From: BM520 sp964474455
GTDB lineage: Bacteria > Bacteroidota > Bacteroidia > Bacteroidales > BM520
NCBI GenBank assembly: GCA_964474455.1
Contig: CAYYSU010000002.1
Span: 33,582-97,581, forward strand
DNA length: 64,000 bases
Reading direction: 5' to 3'
Part shown: positions 8,901 through 17,934 of the stretch, piece after piece
Layout: each line of letters opens with the position of its first letter
Position numbering within the stretch: position 1 is the stretch's first letter
Position numbers and translations under genes: made by a program
The notes under the pieces: generated by a model
Told to the model about the DNA's origin: nothing
Seen by the model: the letters and a program-made list of their open reading frames with translations, nothing else
Databases searched by the model: none

Positions 8901-11900
8901 TGGCGGAGCAATGAATATTGATGCTGAAAATATTAAGGGTGTGAATGTGCTGGATAATGGTGGATTTAATAATTGTACTGCCGGCGCTGGCGACGGCGGC
9001 GCAATATCGTTCGATCTCCAGGGTGTTGTAGATGGAGATGTTGTTATTCTAAGATCAGGGTTTTTCGGCAACAGCAACCTTAATGCAGGAGGTAATGGTG
9101 GCGCATTATCTTTTAAAGGCATTGCAGATCTGTTTGGTGAAATGAAGGTTCTGGATTCGGAATTTTCTAATATGAGGGCTACCGGGCATGGCGGCGCGAT
9201 ATCTTTTATTGCTGAAAACAGTGCTACAATAGACAGATTTAGTATTAAGAATAATCAGTTTACAGACTGCTCGGCTTTGGATGATAATAGTAATGGCGGA
9301 GCTGCATATTTCATGGCAGGGGTAGTTTCCGACACACTCTCTCTCCATAAAAATGTTGCTGCAAATTGTTCTGCCGGTAATAATGGCGGAGCTTTTGGTT
9401 TTGATATTTCCGATGTGGATTTTTTGTTTCTGGATGGAGATTCCGGAGAAATTACTTTTACGAACTGCTCCAGCATCAACGGCAGCGGAGGTGCAGTATA
9501 TACTAATGTACATAATGGTGGATTGCGAGAGCTCTCTGTCAAGGAAATCTCTTTTTCCGGTTCTGATGCCGGAACTGATGGAGGAGGACTTTATGTTAAG
9601 ACCTCCGGCAATATATCTAATCAAATAGAGATAATAAGCAATATGTTTTCTGAAATGACCTCAGGGAACAATGGTGGTGGTATTTGTATCGATGCAGAAA
9701 CTTTTGGCCTTGCTCAGGGCGCCATTTTTGAGGATAATATATTTTCTGTAATGGAGTCGTCCGAAGGTAATGGAGGGGCATTATTCATTCTCGCAAACAC
9801 GATATCCGATGATTTGATTTTTGGTGACAACAGCTTCTCAGAGTGCGCTGCCGGTATTAGTGGCGGTGCTATTCATATAGAAGCCTCAGATATGGGAAGT
9901 ATTGTTATTCATCCCACAGATGATGAGGTGTTATTCGAAAACTGTCATGCCTCTGCTGGCAATGGCGGTGCTGTTAATCTTGAGCTTTCCGGCGGTGTTG
10001 ATGACATAACACTCTCGTCAACGTATTTCTCTAATTGCTCTGCGGGGTCGAACGGTGGTGCTTTTTCTGTAAATGCTCACCAGAGCCTTCAGAATGTTCT
10101 GGATATTTCATCGAGTTCCTTCTCTTCATGCTCTGCAGGTCTTGATGGCGGATCTGTGTTTATTAACCTGAATGATGCAGGGATGCCTTCCGGAATGGAT
10201 CTTTCTGGTAACAGCATCGTTCACTCTACAGCCACGAACTCCGAATCGGAAGGTGGAGCCATAGCAGTTTATGCCGGAGAGATTAAAAATGGTATCCTTG
10301 TACATGAAAACCTTTTTGAGGAGTGTATTGCAAATAAAAATGGTGGTGCGTTATCATTTATGATAGCATCAGTAGACACCATAAGTGTTGTGTCTCACAC
10401 CTCTCCCAATGGTTTTATTAATTGTAGTGCTACAAATGGCAGTGGTGGTGCTTTGAATATTTCCTTACGTGGGGGCGGAGCAGGGTTGTTGAATGTTATG
10501 GATAATGATTTTGACGGTTGTAGTGCCGGAACAAACGGCGGAGCAATAATTATCGCTGACGGCTCTATTGCATCAATAGATATTACCAACACCTCATTCT
10601 CTGCCTGTCATGTGAATGGTGGCGATGGTGGCGCGATACATTTAACCGGAAATACTACTGATATCTCCTTGTGGGACAATGATTTTGTTTCTTGCTACGC
10701 TGCAAATGGCAATGGCGGTAGCTTGTATGTTGAGGGTTCTATTTCTGGTAATACAAATATTGGCATGGATAATATTCAGTTCATGCAGGGAGATCAAAGG
10801 ACGCTTTATGGTGGTGCTGCATATCTTAGTGGTATAGCAACCACAGAAATCGAAGATTGTTCTTTTGGAGTACTTTCTGTTGGGAATTCCGGTGGTGCAT
10901 TATTTCTGAATAATCATAATGACGTATCTGTTATTAACAGCTCTTTTTCTCGATGCCAGGCTGCTGAAGAAGGTGGTGCTATATGGCTTGAGAATAGTAA
11001 TGCCGGCGCCATGACCATGGTTGGATCACATTTCGAGTTCAGTAAGACAGGAAATTCGGGAGGTGCAATATGGGTTAACGGCTTGAGTGACCTTATTATT
11101 AATGATAGTGAGTTGTTGCAAAATAGTGTATCAGCTCTAGGAAATGAATACTATGGCGGCGGGGCTATCTACGCCGGGAATACTATGATGTGTACTCTTT
11201 CAGAGAATAAAATTTATGATAATCATGCACAGAATGATAATTCGGTGATCTCGACCTTCGGTGGAGGAGCTTTCTTTGACAACTGTCAGGAGATAGTGTT
11301 CAATGATAATGATCTTCGCCTCAATGAAGCTGTTTTTGGTGGTGGTATTTATATAAGCCAAGATATTAAAACCTCTATTTATAATAATCTCTTCTCTTTG
11401 AATAAGGCAATTAATGGCGGAGGCCTTGCCATAAAGAGTACTCTCTCTTATATCGACTCACTCTCGGTGTATGATAATGAGTTCCTGAGAAATGTGGGTA
11501 GTTATCGTGGAGGAGGAGTCTTTGTTGAGAGAGATAAACCTGTTATTGTAAGAAATAAGTTCATTCGCAACACTGGTTACGGAAAAGGCTCTTCGATTTT
11601 CTTGTCCCGCGATGTGTCAAAAGCTGAGATTTTTAATTCTGTCTTTGACAGAAATGAGGATATGGAAAATAATTATAACAGCGCTACAGTATATCTGGAT
11701 GCTGCTACGTCACGTTCATTTAATAATCATCGGTTAACTATTGAGAATTGTAGTTTCCTGAATAATTGGCCTTACGCCGCACATGCTGTTATGAATAAGA
11801 GTGAAAATGATACCATTCATATCATCAATTCGGTGTTTCAGGGTAATGTTTTGCAAAATGATTCTCTCTTTAATAATAGATCTGTAATTTCTGATTATTG

Positions 11901-13392
11901 CCGCCTTGAGGGCGATCTCTTTGATGTGCCACATACAAATATGCTACCGGCATATTATCCTTATGAGCTGGAGAGTGAAAGCTATATGCTTAGTGATGAC
12001 TCTTATTACATCGACCTGGGCAATCCTTCTGATGTATATCACGACAACAGCCTTCCTCCCGGTCTGGGAGAGCTGGTAAATGATCCCGGACATACCGGCG
12101 GTCGATACAATAGTTTCTGTGATGACTGTCTTGAGAAACCGGGCGCCTGGATGTATAATGACTCCCTAGTGGTTGTAAGAACTGATTGTGATGCTTACAG
12201 GGTGTCGTTTTATCACTCTATGGCAACTGAATGTGATCACTTCCAATGGTTTATTGATGGAGAGACTTACATTACTGATGAAAACGTGCTGGAGTTTACT
12301 TACGCTGCGGAGAAAAATGTATTGCTTTTGGCCATCGCTTCATCATCAACAGAGGCATGGACTATGAGTGGCCGTGCATGGATTTACAACCTTGAGATAG
12401 TACATGATGGACTGGAAATATCATATTCTCCTGACGGAACAATGGTGTCAGGGAAATCTGCAGAGGTGGAAATAGAGATAGTATATGGTGAGGATTGCCT
12501 TGAAGAGATTGAACTGGAAGCTAAGCTACGGGATCTTGTGATTCCTGACTTCGACTCATATACCTATGAATGGTCAATTGAAGCCGTAGAAGGGATATCC
12601 AATGCTGTAGTTACTGACCTGGATGAAGATGAGGCCACAATAACTTTTAGTATTGACAAAGAATATTCCGTTGCTGATGATCTTTATGTTACATTATATT
12701 ATTCCGGTATAGATGGCTGTGGACTTCAGTGTTCAGATGAGATAATAATCAGGCTGATAACAACAGGATTTACACCTTTGGAGGTAGAGAGTATCACCCC
12801 TGTCGATGGCGAAGCCGTTGTCTTTGATCAATTCTTCCTGATGGAAATTACAATGAACCAGGAATGTGGATATCTCAGCGATGGTGTTTACCATAATATA
12901 CCCTTAGATCAGGATATTAAAGCTTTAGAACTGGTGGAATTTATGGATGAATCAGGTGCTGTTGAGCTGGATTCTGTAAAAGCATATATCAACGACCGTA
13001 AATTACAAATACATGTATATCCTGACACCAGCTATATTACATTTGATAAAACCTACTCTGTGGAAATGGCTGATAATATTATTACACAGTGTGGCTGGAG
13101 TGTGGAACCATTTGAGTATGAGTTTTCCACCGTAGAAACAGGAATAACAGATCTGCAATATGATGTTTCAGTACATCCCAATCCTGTAATTACTAATTTG
13201 GTGATTAGATCAGATAAGAATCTATCGGGAATCATAAGGGTGATGAATATTTCAGGTAAAATAGTATCCCAATGCGATATTTTTAATAGTAAAGATATTA
13301 TTATTGATATGTCAGCATTTCAAAAGGGTATTTACCTGCTTGAAATTATTGGTGATGAATGTCGTTTTATGAGAAAGATTATAAAAGAATAA
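5962..13392 (+). CDS. giant secreted Pmp-like repeat protein with T9SS sorting domain
   Basis: A 2476-residue predicted surface or secreted protein. I start at ATG 5962 because a typical signal peptide begins there (MKTPRNNL then a hydrophobic core ending at SAFC); the frame is open from TTG 5920. Residues about 25-430 look like a right-handed beta-helix entry segment. From about 435 to 1855 I count roughly 46 GGA/GGx motifs, one about every 30 residues, alternating with short NxF/SxF strands, the pattern of chlamydial polymorphic membrane protein repeats. Then come non-repeated Ig-like regions (about 2000-2390), one resembling a bacterial SbsA/Big_5 domain. The last 75 residues are a type A T9SS tail (HPNPV...GIYLLEI...KIIKE). 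Predicted role: a long fibrous adhesin; its ligand is unknown. First gene of the operon. Confidence 0.85.
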   Translation: MKTPRNNLVITTLLAFLFLLLNLSAFCYDEVKYIVSPGVSGTWHPDTLYVVTVNIHIAEEDTLHILPGTQVEFEKDRRFEVSGVLLAEGTQNDRIVFSRIANSDNKWNGIRLMSAKGFSANWISKFKYCDFSHINANDGAALSVNNGVSDISDCSFSDIDSNGIVIQSGCPAESINFTNNTFSSVIGYPVNIYQNYSLSDITVKHNNFSDCHAGVIVNTTQITSFLFEDNQIINSQLDVSFLSITGNPFLNSVVIKYNDIQNVTSVDDVPYIVYIYENAQLDNFEFTNNEVVSSIRMLWLEGVNSATIEGNDFSQSQNIVFEHLYHISADNITISNEAINQMDLKELGASYSSLYSLVPANNVSIDGCFFNEIEANCFFVHPDLSFSEISILDNHVIDCNSVFNDGGVLRLESVDAITIERIRISDNTFSGVVSDNYGGTIYMALSGSSIGEFISEGNSYDSETDDSGGVIYMDCASVSVLKFIDDIIIKGEITDSNPDEGTGGFLSLQLEVAPDTILVKECDVTRAHAFSDGGFMFIDIEDSDSDFALLKLENIVYRDVQSDVGNGGFLSLYTSGGVGTVQISGVETEGAFERKGLSGGFVYMQTNRGPEVFDVTNSNLEQITASHLGGHIAILTEGDINTVIVDDCSFSSNPSSEITPLTGGALYFSANNVDVTTISNNTFNNLASIENGGMIFIAASEGFERQEYINNNFGSGNSGGMGGAIYLSATDNLPEKCLFAENDFSYIQSGGNGGAVYIALEDGDMEKGLLLSDNAFESCSAGQNGSGGSMFVECGTINDSLMVKNSSFADCEAYASGGALYFLADNIENIIVDGENSSGFNNCVALNGDGGALFLSSSAQGVQCAEFKNMTCNGNQASTNAHGMGGFVALNSNGNLMHALTLENLSVNGFSSEGSGGVFYLNFYNHSIIDIVDVNGCEFENCIATGDNANGGVVELIAGDILADITIYNNSFDGCTAGFNGGAMNIDAENIKGVNVLDNGGFNNCTAGAGDGGAISFDLQGVVDGDVVILRSGFFGNSNLNAGGNGGALSFKGIADLFGEMKVLDSEFSNMRATGHGGAISFIAENSATIDRFSIKNNQFTDCSALDDNSNGGAAYFMAGVVSDTLSLHKNVAANCSAGNNGGAFGFDISDVDFLFLDGDSGEITFTNCSSINGSGGAVYTNVHNGGLRELSVKEISFSGSDAGTDGGGLYVKTSGNISNQIEIISNMFSEMTSGNNGGGICIDAETFGLAQGAIFEDNIFSVMESSEGNGGALFILANTISDDLIFGDNSFSECAAGISGGAIHIEASDMGSIVIHPTDDEVLFENCHASAGNGGAVNLELSGGVDDITLSSTYFSNCSAGSNGGAFSVNAHQSLQNVLDISSSSFSSCSAGLDGGSVFINLNDAGMPSGMDLSGNSIVHSTATNSESEGGAIAVYAGEIKNGILVHENLFEECIANKNGGALSFMIASVDTISVVSHTSPNGFINCSATNGSGGALNISLRGGGAGLLNVMDNDFDGCSAGTNGGAIIIADGSIASIDITNTSFSACHVNGGDGGAIHLTGNTTDISLWDNDFVSCYAANGNGGSLYVEGSISGNTNIGMDNIQFMQGDQRTLYGGAAYLSGIATTEIEDCSFGVLSVGNSGGALFLNNHNDVSVINSSFSRCQAAEEGGAIWLENSNAGAMTMVGSHFEFSKTGNSGGAIWVNGLSDLIINDSELLQNSVSALGNEYYGGGAIYAGNTMMCTLSENKIYDNHAQNDNSVISTFGGGAFFDNCQEIVFNDNDLRLNEAVFGGGIYISQDIKTSIYNNLFSLNKAINGGGLAIKSTLSYIDSLSVYDNEFLRNVGSYRGGGVFVERDKPVIVRNKFIRNTGYGKGSSIFLSRDVSKAEIFNSVFDRNEDMENNYNSATVYLDAATSRSFNNHRLTIENCSFLNNWPYAAHAVMNKSENDTIHIINSVFQGNVLQNDSLFNNRSVISDYCRLEGDLFDVPHTNMLPAYYPYELESESYMLSDDSYYIDLGNPSDVYHDNSLPPGLGELVNDPGHTGGRYNSFCDDCLEKPGAWMYNDSLVVVRTDCDAYRVSFYHSMATECDHFQWFIDGETYITDENVLEFTYAAEKNVLLLAIASSSTEAWTMSGRAWIYNLEIVHDGLEISYSPDGTMVSGKSAEVEIEIVYGEDCLEEIELEAKLRDLVIPDFDSYTYEWSIEAVEGISNAVVTDLDEDEATITFSIDKEYSVADDLYVTLYYSGIDGCGLQCSDEIIIRLITTGFTPLEVESITPVDGEAVVFDQFFLMEITMNQECGYLSDGVYHNIPLDQDIKALELVEFMDESGAVELDSVKAYINDRKLQIHVYPDTSYITFDKTYSVEMADNIITQCGWSVEPFEYEFSTVETGITDLQYDVSVHPNPVITNLVIRSDKNLSGIIRVMNISGKIVSQCDIFNSKDIIIDMSAFQKGIYLLEIIGDECRFMRKIIKE

Positions 13393-13402
13393 ACTTAATA
13401 TT

Positions 13403-15148
13403 ATGAGAAACAGTTGTCTGTTAATGTGTACAGTATTATTGCTACTGGGTGTTTCGGCGAGCGCACAATATTTGGTTGAATGGAAGCCGGATCCTAATAC
13501 TGTATATGGTGATCCTCTGGAGATTAGTCCGCAAGGGCAGGAGTCCTTTGTAACTATCGGAGAGGATTTAAATATGGATGAGTTTAATGTTGAAGATGCA
13601 GCTTTTTGTATTAATAATGGTGCATGGCATCGGGCCTATGTAATTCCTAATGGTGCGATAGGTAAATATCAGGCAGAACTTCGTGGAGAAGGATTCTTTG
13701 CATTAGAAGAGTTTAATCATGTGGAATTTAGAATTTGGGAATACAGCAACAACGGCTATTTTATCACCGGGGCTGATTATTTCTATGCAAAACCACAGCT
13801 GGCATTTCAATCTGTTCAAGGTGAGCCATACAACAACAGCACCGCTCTGGTGATCGACGAGAATGAAACATTTACCATGATTCTGGATGCGTGGGCAAAA
13901 GAGTTTGGCACAAATAAAAATTGCCGTGCAGGAGATAAAAGAATAAAGGCTCTTGAATACAGCCTTTTGCCGGATTTTTCAGACTCTGAAATTCAGCAGG
14001 CAGCGGCATCAGCCAACAGGGTTGAATTTGTTATATTAGATATTTTCAACGTCTTCCAGATGGGTGTAGATATTAACTATGGTTTTAACACACTTTATTT
14101 TAGGGCTATAGGCGAGGGTGATGACTATTCGGAGACTCAGGAGTTGATGTTTTTTATTTTTGATTTTGAATATTCTCAAACCACATTTTGTAAGTATGAT
14201 CATAACTATCCTCTCACAGGAAAACCGTTTGGTGGAGTCTTTTCCGGGGAGTGTGTCGTTGGTAATACCAACTCCTTTAACCCTTCTCTCGCAGGGAATA
14301 GTGCATCTACTTCTGTTACATACACATACACACTGAATGGCGAAACATTCCAGAAGACCAAAGACATTGACCTACTTAAGCTGCCTGACTTTATTATCCA
14401 AGGCCCGGCCCAGGTGTGTGGTTTTGAACACGGAGCTATTTATAATGTTTCCGGAGATGATGATATCACAGCCACTTGGAGCGTTAATGAAGATGCCGTG
14501 ATTAACCAGATCCCTATCTCATCAAAATCACTTTTTGTGGATTGGGGTGAAATGGGAACCGGCTTTATTGATGCTGAGGTGACCAACTCTTATGGTTGTA
14601 CCTTAGAAAAAAGAAAGATTGTGGATATCGGTGTGTTAAAAGCACCGGCAGATAGTGCATACGTTATCCTCAACGACCGCATGCTGGTGTGTTCCGATAC
14701 TGATGTGTCATATTATTACTGGTATCGCGCTGGAAATGATGAGTTTCTGAATATGACAACAACCAACTACTACGCTCTGAATTTTCAGCCATCGCAAGCA
14801 GATAGCTTCTATGTCTTAACAGCATATAATACCCTGGGTTGTGTGACGCATTCACATTATAGCGAGCCGGAGCTGCACTCTAAAATGTCTTCAGCAGATT
14901 ATTATCTTGCGCTTAATCCCAACCCGACTAAAGGAAAGGTGAGTATCTTTATTCCTGAATCTCATAATAATCTTGAGTTGATAGTTAAGGGTGCTGATGG
15001 TACTGTTTTTAGGTCATACGAAATAACGGGCTCCACGCATGGCTATTATCGTTCATTTAATCTTGAATCTCTTGAAAATGGTATTTACTTCATTATTATC
15101 AAAGGCGATAGTATTTATAAATTCAGAAAAGTAATCATTGCAAAATAA
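13403..15148 (+). CDS. secreted T9SS cargo protein of unknown function
   Basis: A 581-residue protein with a clear signal peptide (cleavage likely after VSASA-Q) and a C-terminal type A T9SS sorting domain (ALNPNPTKGKVSI to KVIIAK, about 500-581). The middle is beta-rich, with PKD/Ig-like segments (about 325-490) of the sort found in Bacteroidota surface proteins: PAQVCGFEHGAIYNVSG and the following strands. It starts 10 bases after the giant repeat protein and ends six bases before the next gene, so they are co-transcribed. I recognise no enzyme motif. It could be an anchor or cap for the giant protein; that is inference. Confidence 0.75.
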   Translation: MRNSCLLMCTVLLLLGVSASAQYLVEWKPDPNTVYGDPLEISPQGQESFVTIGEDLNMDEFNVEDAAFCINNGAWHRAYVIPNGAIGKYQAELRGEGFFALEEFNHVEFRIWEYSNNGYFITGADYFYAKPQLAFQSVQGEPYNNSTALVIDENETFTMILDAWAKEFGTNKNCRAGDKRIKALEYSLLPDFSDSEIQQAAASANRVEFVILDIFNVFQMGVDINYGFNTLYFRAIGEGDDYSETQELMFFIFDFEYSQTTFCKYDHNYPLTGKPFGGVFSGECVVGNTNSFNPSLAGNSASTSVTYTYTLNGETFQKTKDIDLLKLPDFIIQGPAQVCGFEHGAIYNVSGDDDITATWSVNEDAVINQIPISSKSLFVDWGEMGTGFIDAEVTNSYGCTLEKRKIVDIGVLKAPADSAYVILNDRMLVCSDTDVSYYYWYRAGNDEFLNMTTTNYYALNFQPSQADSFYVLTAYNTLGCVTHSHYSEPELHSKMSSADYYLALNPNPTKGKVSIFIPESHNNLELIVKGADGTVFRSYEITGSTHGYYRSFNLESLENGIYFIIIKGDSIYKFRKVIIAK

Positions 15149-15154
15149 ACAGAT

Positions 15155-16738
15155 ATGAAATCATTATTACAATCAACACTATTTGTGCTTTTCATACTTC
15201 TGTTTAGTGGCACCGCTGCCTTTGCACAGAAGATGACTCCTAAAACACAGCGTAGAGCCAAAGCGGCCACCCAACAAACGTTGTTGAAGTTTAAAGACGA
15301 TCTTAACAGGATCTATAAGGAGGATGACAACGGTTATCCCCGGCAGAACCTGAAGTTTGTTGAAAAATCGAAATCATATTTTTATAACAGCACGTCTGCC
15401 ACGGCGACTCATATCCACAGAAGCATGATAGATACTAAAGATACCCTTCTGCGTGATGTGCCGGAAATGATGAATATCAATGCCTTTACGGATACTCTTG
15501 TGAGTTGGTATTGTAATCCGGATAGTTGTGAGATGGGTGTGATATTTGATTTTACTGATATCTCCATTGATACACTGGATTACTATATGGATCCGGAGAT
15601 TATTGCCATTAACCTCTTCTTCGATGTTGACCTTTATGCAGAACTCTATGCGCCACATATGGAAAAATATATGCGCAAAGAGGAATCGGAAGAGGAAGAG
15701 CTGAAGGAAGAATCGATTTTTTTTGTGGAAGATTATGATGATGACTGGCAGACACAAACTCCTGATGCTGCCATGGCTACATTTATAATAACCCTTGATG
15801 GCGACAAGTTTACTTCTGTAAAGATTTATAAAATTTTTAAGTATGATCCGTTTGAAAGCAGCTTGCCAAACCTGCGGGATATTATAAAACCTATTATCGC
15901 ATCGCGTAATAAGATGTATCTCACGGCAACAAGTGGTATTGGCTACAGCCGTGCTAAGGCAACCTTTGATAATAATAATGCCTTTGAATCCATAAGTGAT
16001 TTTAGGCCCGGGTTTAACTTTGACATTAGTTTTGACTATTTCTTTAACGACGGACCAAGGAAGTTTACATACGGTTATTCTGCAGGCCTGGGATACTCGC
16101 AATATAATGCCTCTGTATCCATAAAATCATTTGCGCAATCGTTTTTTGCTCACTCTGATGAATTGAATAAGGATTTTACAAAACATTTATCAGCCAATGA
16201 TATTGGTCAGGAACTATCGTTGAATTATATCGATATTCCTGTCTCTTTTAAAGTAAAATATAAACCCAGAAACTATATCAACTTTTATGGTGATCTGGGC
16301 CTGGCATTCTCATATTTATTTGATCCTTCGCTAACTCCTGCCGGAGATGGTGATATTACATACACAGGTACTTTCGAGTACGACTTTCCAAATGGCAACG
16401 CTCAGGTTGTTACGTATGAAAATGTACCATATTATGGTTTTACTACTTTTAACGATCTGGAATATTCTGATGAAGATCCCGGCTTCAACTCCATAAATGT
16501 TTCGGCATTGGTGAATGCCGGGGCAATGTTTTGGATCACACCGAAGCTCTCTGTTAATGTAGAGGCAATGTATCGTTACGGATTCCTGAATTTGGTTGAC
16601 AAGCTGGAGGATGAGCAATTTGTGCTCTCCTATGGAGAAGGCAGGGTGAATAATATTTTTAGAAATTGTTCTTCACTACACACTAATTCTATTTCAATTA
16701 ATGCCGGAATTTCATATTTCCTGAGATCTAATAAATAA
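15155..16738 (+). CDS. outer-membrane beta-barrel protein with N-terminal soluble domain
   Basis: A 527-residue protein with a signal peptide (TAAFAQ) followed by a basic, then strongly acidic soluble region (residues about 25-245, with an EESEEEELKEE run), and a C-terminal portion (about 250-527) of alternating amphipathic strands with aromatic girdles (LTATSGIGYSRAKATF, YGYSAGLGYSQYN, NFYGDLGLAFSYLF, LSVNVEAMYRYGF). This is the look of an 8-12-strand outer-membrane beta-barrel. No specific family is recognised. It is co-transcribed with its neighbours and is one of two barrels in this operon. Confidence 0.7.
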   Translation: MKSLLQSTLFVLFILLFSGTAAFAQKMTPKTQRRAKAATQQTLLKFKDDLNRIYKEDDNGYPRQNLKFVEKSKSYFYNSTSATATHIHRSMIDTKDTLLRDVPEMMNINAFTDTLVSWYCNPDSCEMGVIFDFTDISIDTLDYYMDPEIIAINLFFDVDLYAELYAPHMEKYMRKEESEEEELKEESIFFVEDYDDDWQTQTPDAAMATFIITLDGDKFTSVKIYKIFKYDPFESSLPNLRDIIKPIIASRNKMYLTATSGIGYSRAKATFDNNNAFESISDFRPGFNFDISFDYFFNDGPRKFTYGYSAGLGYSQYNASVSIKSFAQSFFAHSDELNKDFTKHLSANDIGQELSLNYIDIPVSFKVKYKPRNYINFYGDLGLAFSYLFDPSLTPAGDGDITYTGTFEYDFPNGNAQVVTYENVPYYGFTTFNDLEYSDEDPGFNSINVSALVNAGAMFWITPKLSVNVEAMYRYGFLNLVDKLEDEQFVLSYGEGRVNNIFRNCSSLHTNSISINAGISYFLRSNK

Positions 16739-16755
16739 CCAGAAAAATCATAACA

Positions 16756-17928
16756 ATGAAAAAATATACAACACTGATATTTTTAGTATCCCTCTGGCTT
16801 CCGGGATTGACACAAGACCTGGCGTTTCTTTCGCAGCCACAGGATGGAGTGACTTGCATGAATAGCAGCCATTATTTCTTTGTTGAAACAGATACTGCAG
16901 GATTTGGCGGCTCTGAGATGGTGTACCTTTGGTTTGAAAATTTCGGTGCAGGATGGCAGCAGGTAATAAGCGATGCTAATCATTATCCTGAGGGTGCGAT
17001 GCTTAAACTGGTTAATATTCCTGAAGGGTTTCAAGGTAACAGCTATTTCTGTGAAGTACAAATTGGTGAGCACTCTTTCACCAGCGAAACTGTGATATTA
17101 TCGGTTAATGTGGCGCCGCCGGTGAATTTCGATGCTGAGAATTTTTGCTTTGGGGATGTTACAACCTTTACCAACACCACAGAGGAATCCGAAACATTTG
17201 AATCATGGCACTGGAAATTCAACGACCTGACTAACCCTGACTCAGTATTAACCAGCGATGCTGCACATATCTTTAGCGCTCCCGGACGATATAATGTAAT
17301 GCTCTCCGGTATAGACATTAACGGATGTTACTCTAATGTTTCCAAAGAAATTAAGATAAACAGAACTCCTGAGCCGGTTATTTCAGGACCGGATATAGCA
17401 TGTTCGTTCCAGCAAAATGTAAAATTTAATTGTAACGATGATTTTGCCGCCTATCAGTGGTCTGTATTAGGTGATGAAGGCTATATGACTGTTGTGGAAG
17501 AATCAGCTGTGACAAGTATTGTTACCATCGATTGTAAGCAGGCTTTTGTGCCTCTTCAGTTCGATATTGCCTTGAATGTTATTGATGAGAATAGTTGTCA
17601 GGCAAGTGTAAGCAAAGAGTTTCTGATGTTAAAGTATAAATCTCCTGAAAAGGGTGATCTGATTCAAAAGCCCAATAACAGTAAAATGTTGGTCTGCCTT
17701 CTGGAAGATTCAGCGGATAAAGTTTTTAACTGGTTTATTGTGGAAAAAGGAACAACAAATATCGTCGAGACATTTACAACAACAGATAATTTCATTGTTC
17801 TCGATGATGCCATAGACACCGCGACTTTTGAATATGGCGTCGAGGTTATAGATCCCACAGAAAATAATTGTTCATCATCATTTTATCTCAACGATGATAA
17901 TAGCAATGATGTTAATCAAAATAAATAG
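16756..17928 (+). CDS. exported PKD-domain protein lacking a T9SS tail
   Basis: A 390-residue protein with a signal peptide (LWLPGLTQ) and beta-sandwich repeats. A PKD domain is visible at about 125-205 (FCFGDVTTFTNTT then WHWKFND and the FSAPGRYNVMLSG strand). A second Ig/PKD-like unit follows at about 210-300. Unlike the first two operon products it ends in a hydrophilic stretch (DDNSNDVNQNK) with no sorting domain, so it may stay periplasmic or reach the surface another way. Function unknown; a structural or scaffold role in the operon's complex is possible. Confidence 0.65.
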   Translation: MKKYTTLIFLVSLWLPGLTQDLAFLSQPQDGVTCMNSSHYFFVETDTAGFGGSEMVYLWFENFGAGWQQVISDANHYPEGAMLKLVNIPEGFQGNSYFCEVQIGEHSFTSETVILSVNVAPPVNFDAENFCFGDVTTFTNTTEESETFESWHWKFNDLTNPDSVLTSDAAHIFSAPGRYNVMLSGIDINGCYSNVSKEIKINRTPEPVISGPDIACSFQQNVKFNCNDDFAAYQWSVLGDEGYMTVVEESAVTSIVTIDCKQAFVPLQFDIALNVIDENSCQASVSKEFLMLKYKSPEKGDLIQKPNNSKMLVCLLEDSADKVFNWFIVEKGTTNIVETFTTTDNFIVLDDAIDTATFEYGVEVIDPTENNCSSSFYLNDDNSNDVNQNK

Positions 17929-17934
17929 AACGGC

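Noticed and set aside
9106..9624. 172-codon minus-strand open frame inside the giant repeat gene
   Set aside because: Several such frames arise because the repeated GGA codons read openly on the other strand.
15374..16102. 242-codon minus-strand open frame
   Set aside because: It lies wholly inside the outer-membrane barrel gene in antisense; its translation is rich in Ile, Lys and Cys without motifs.
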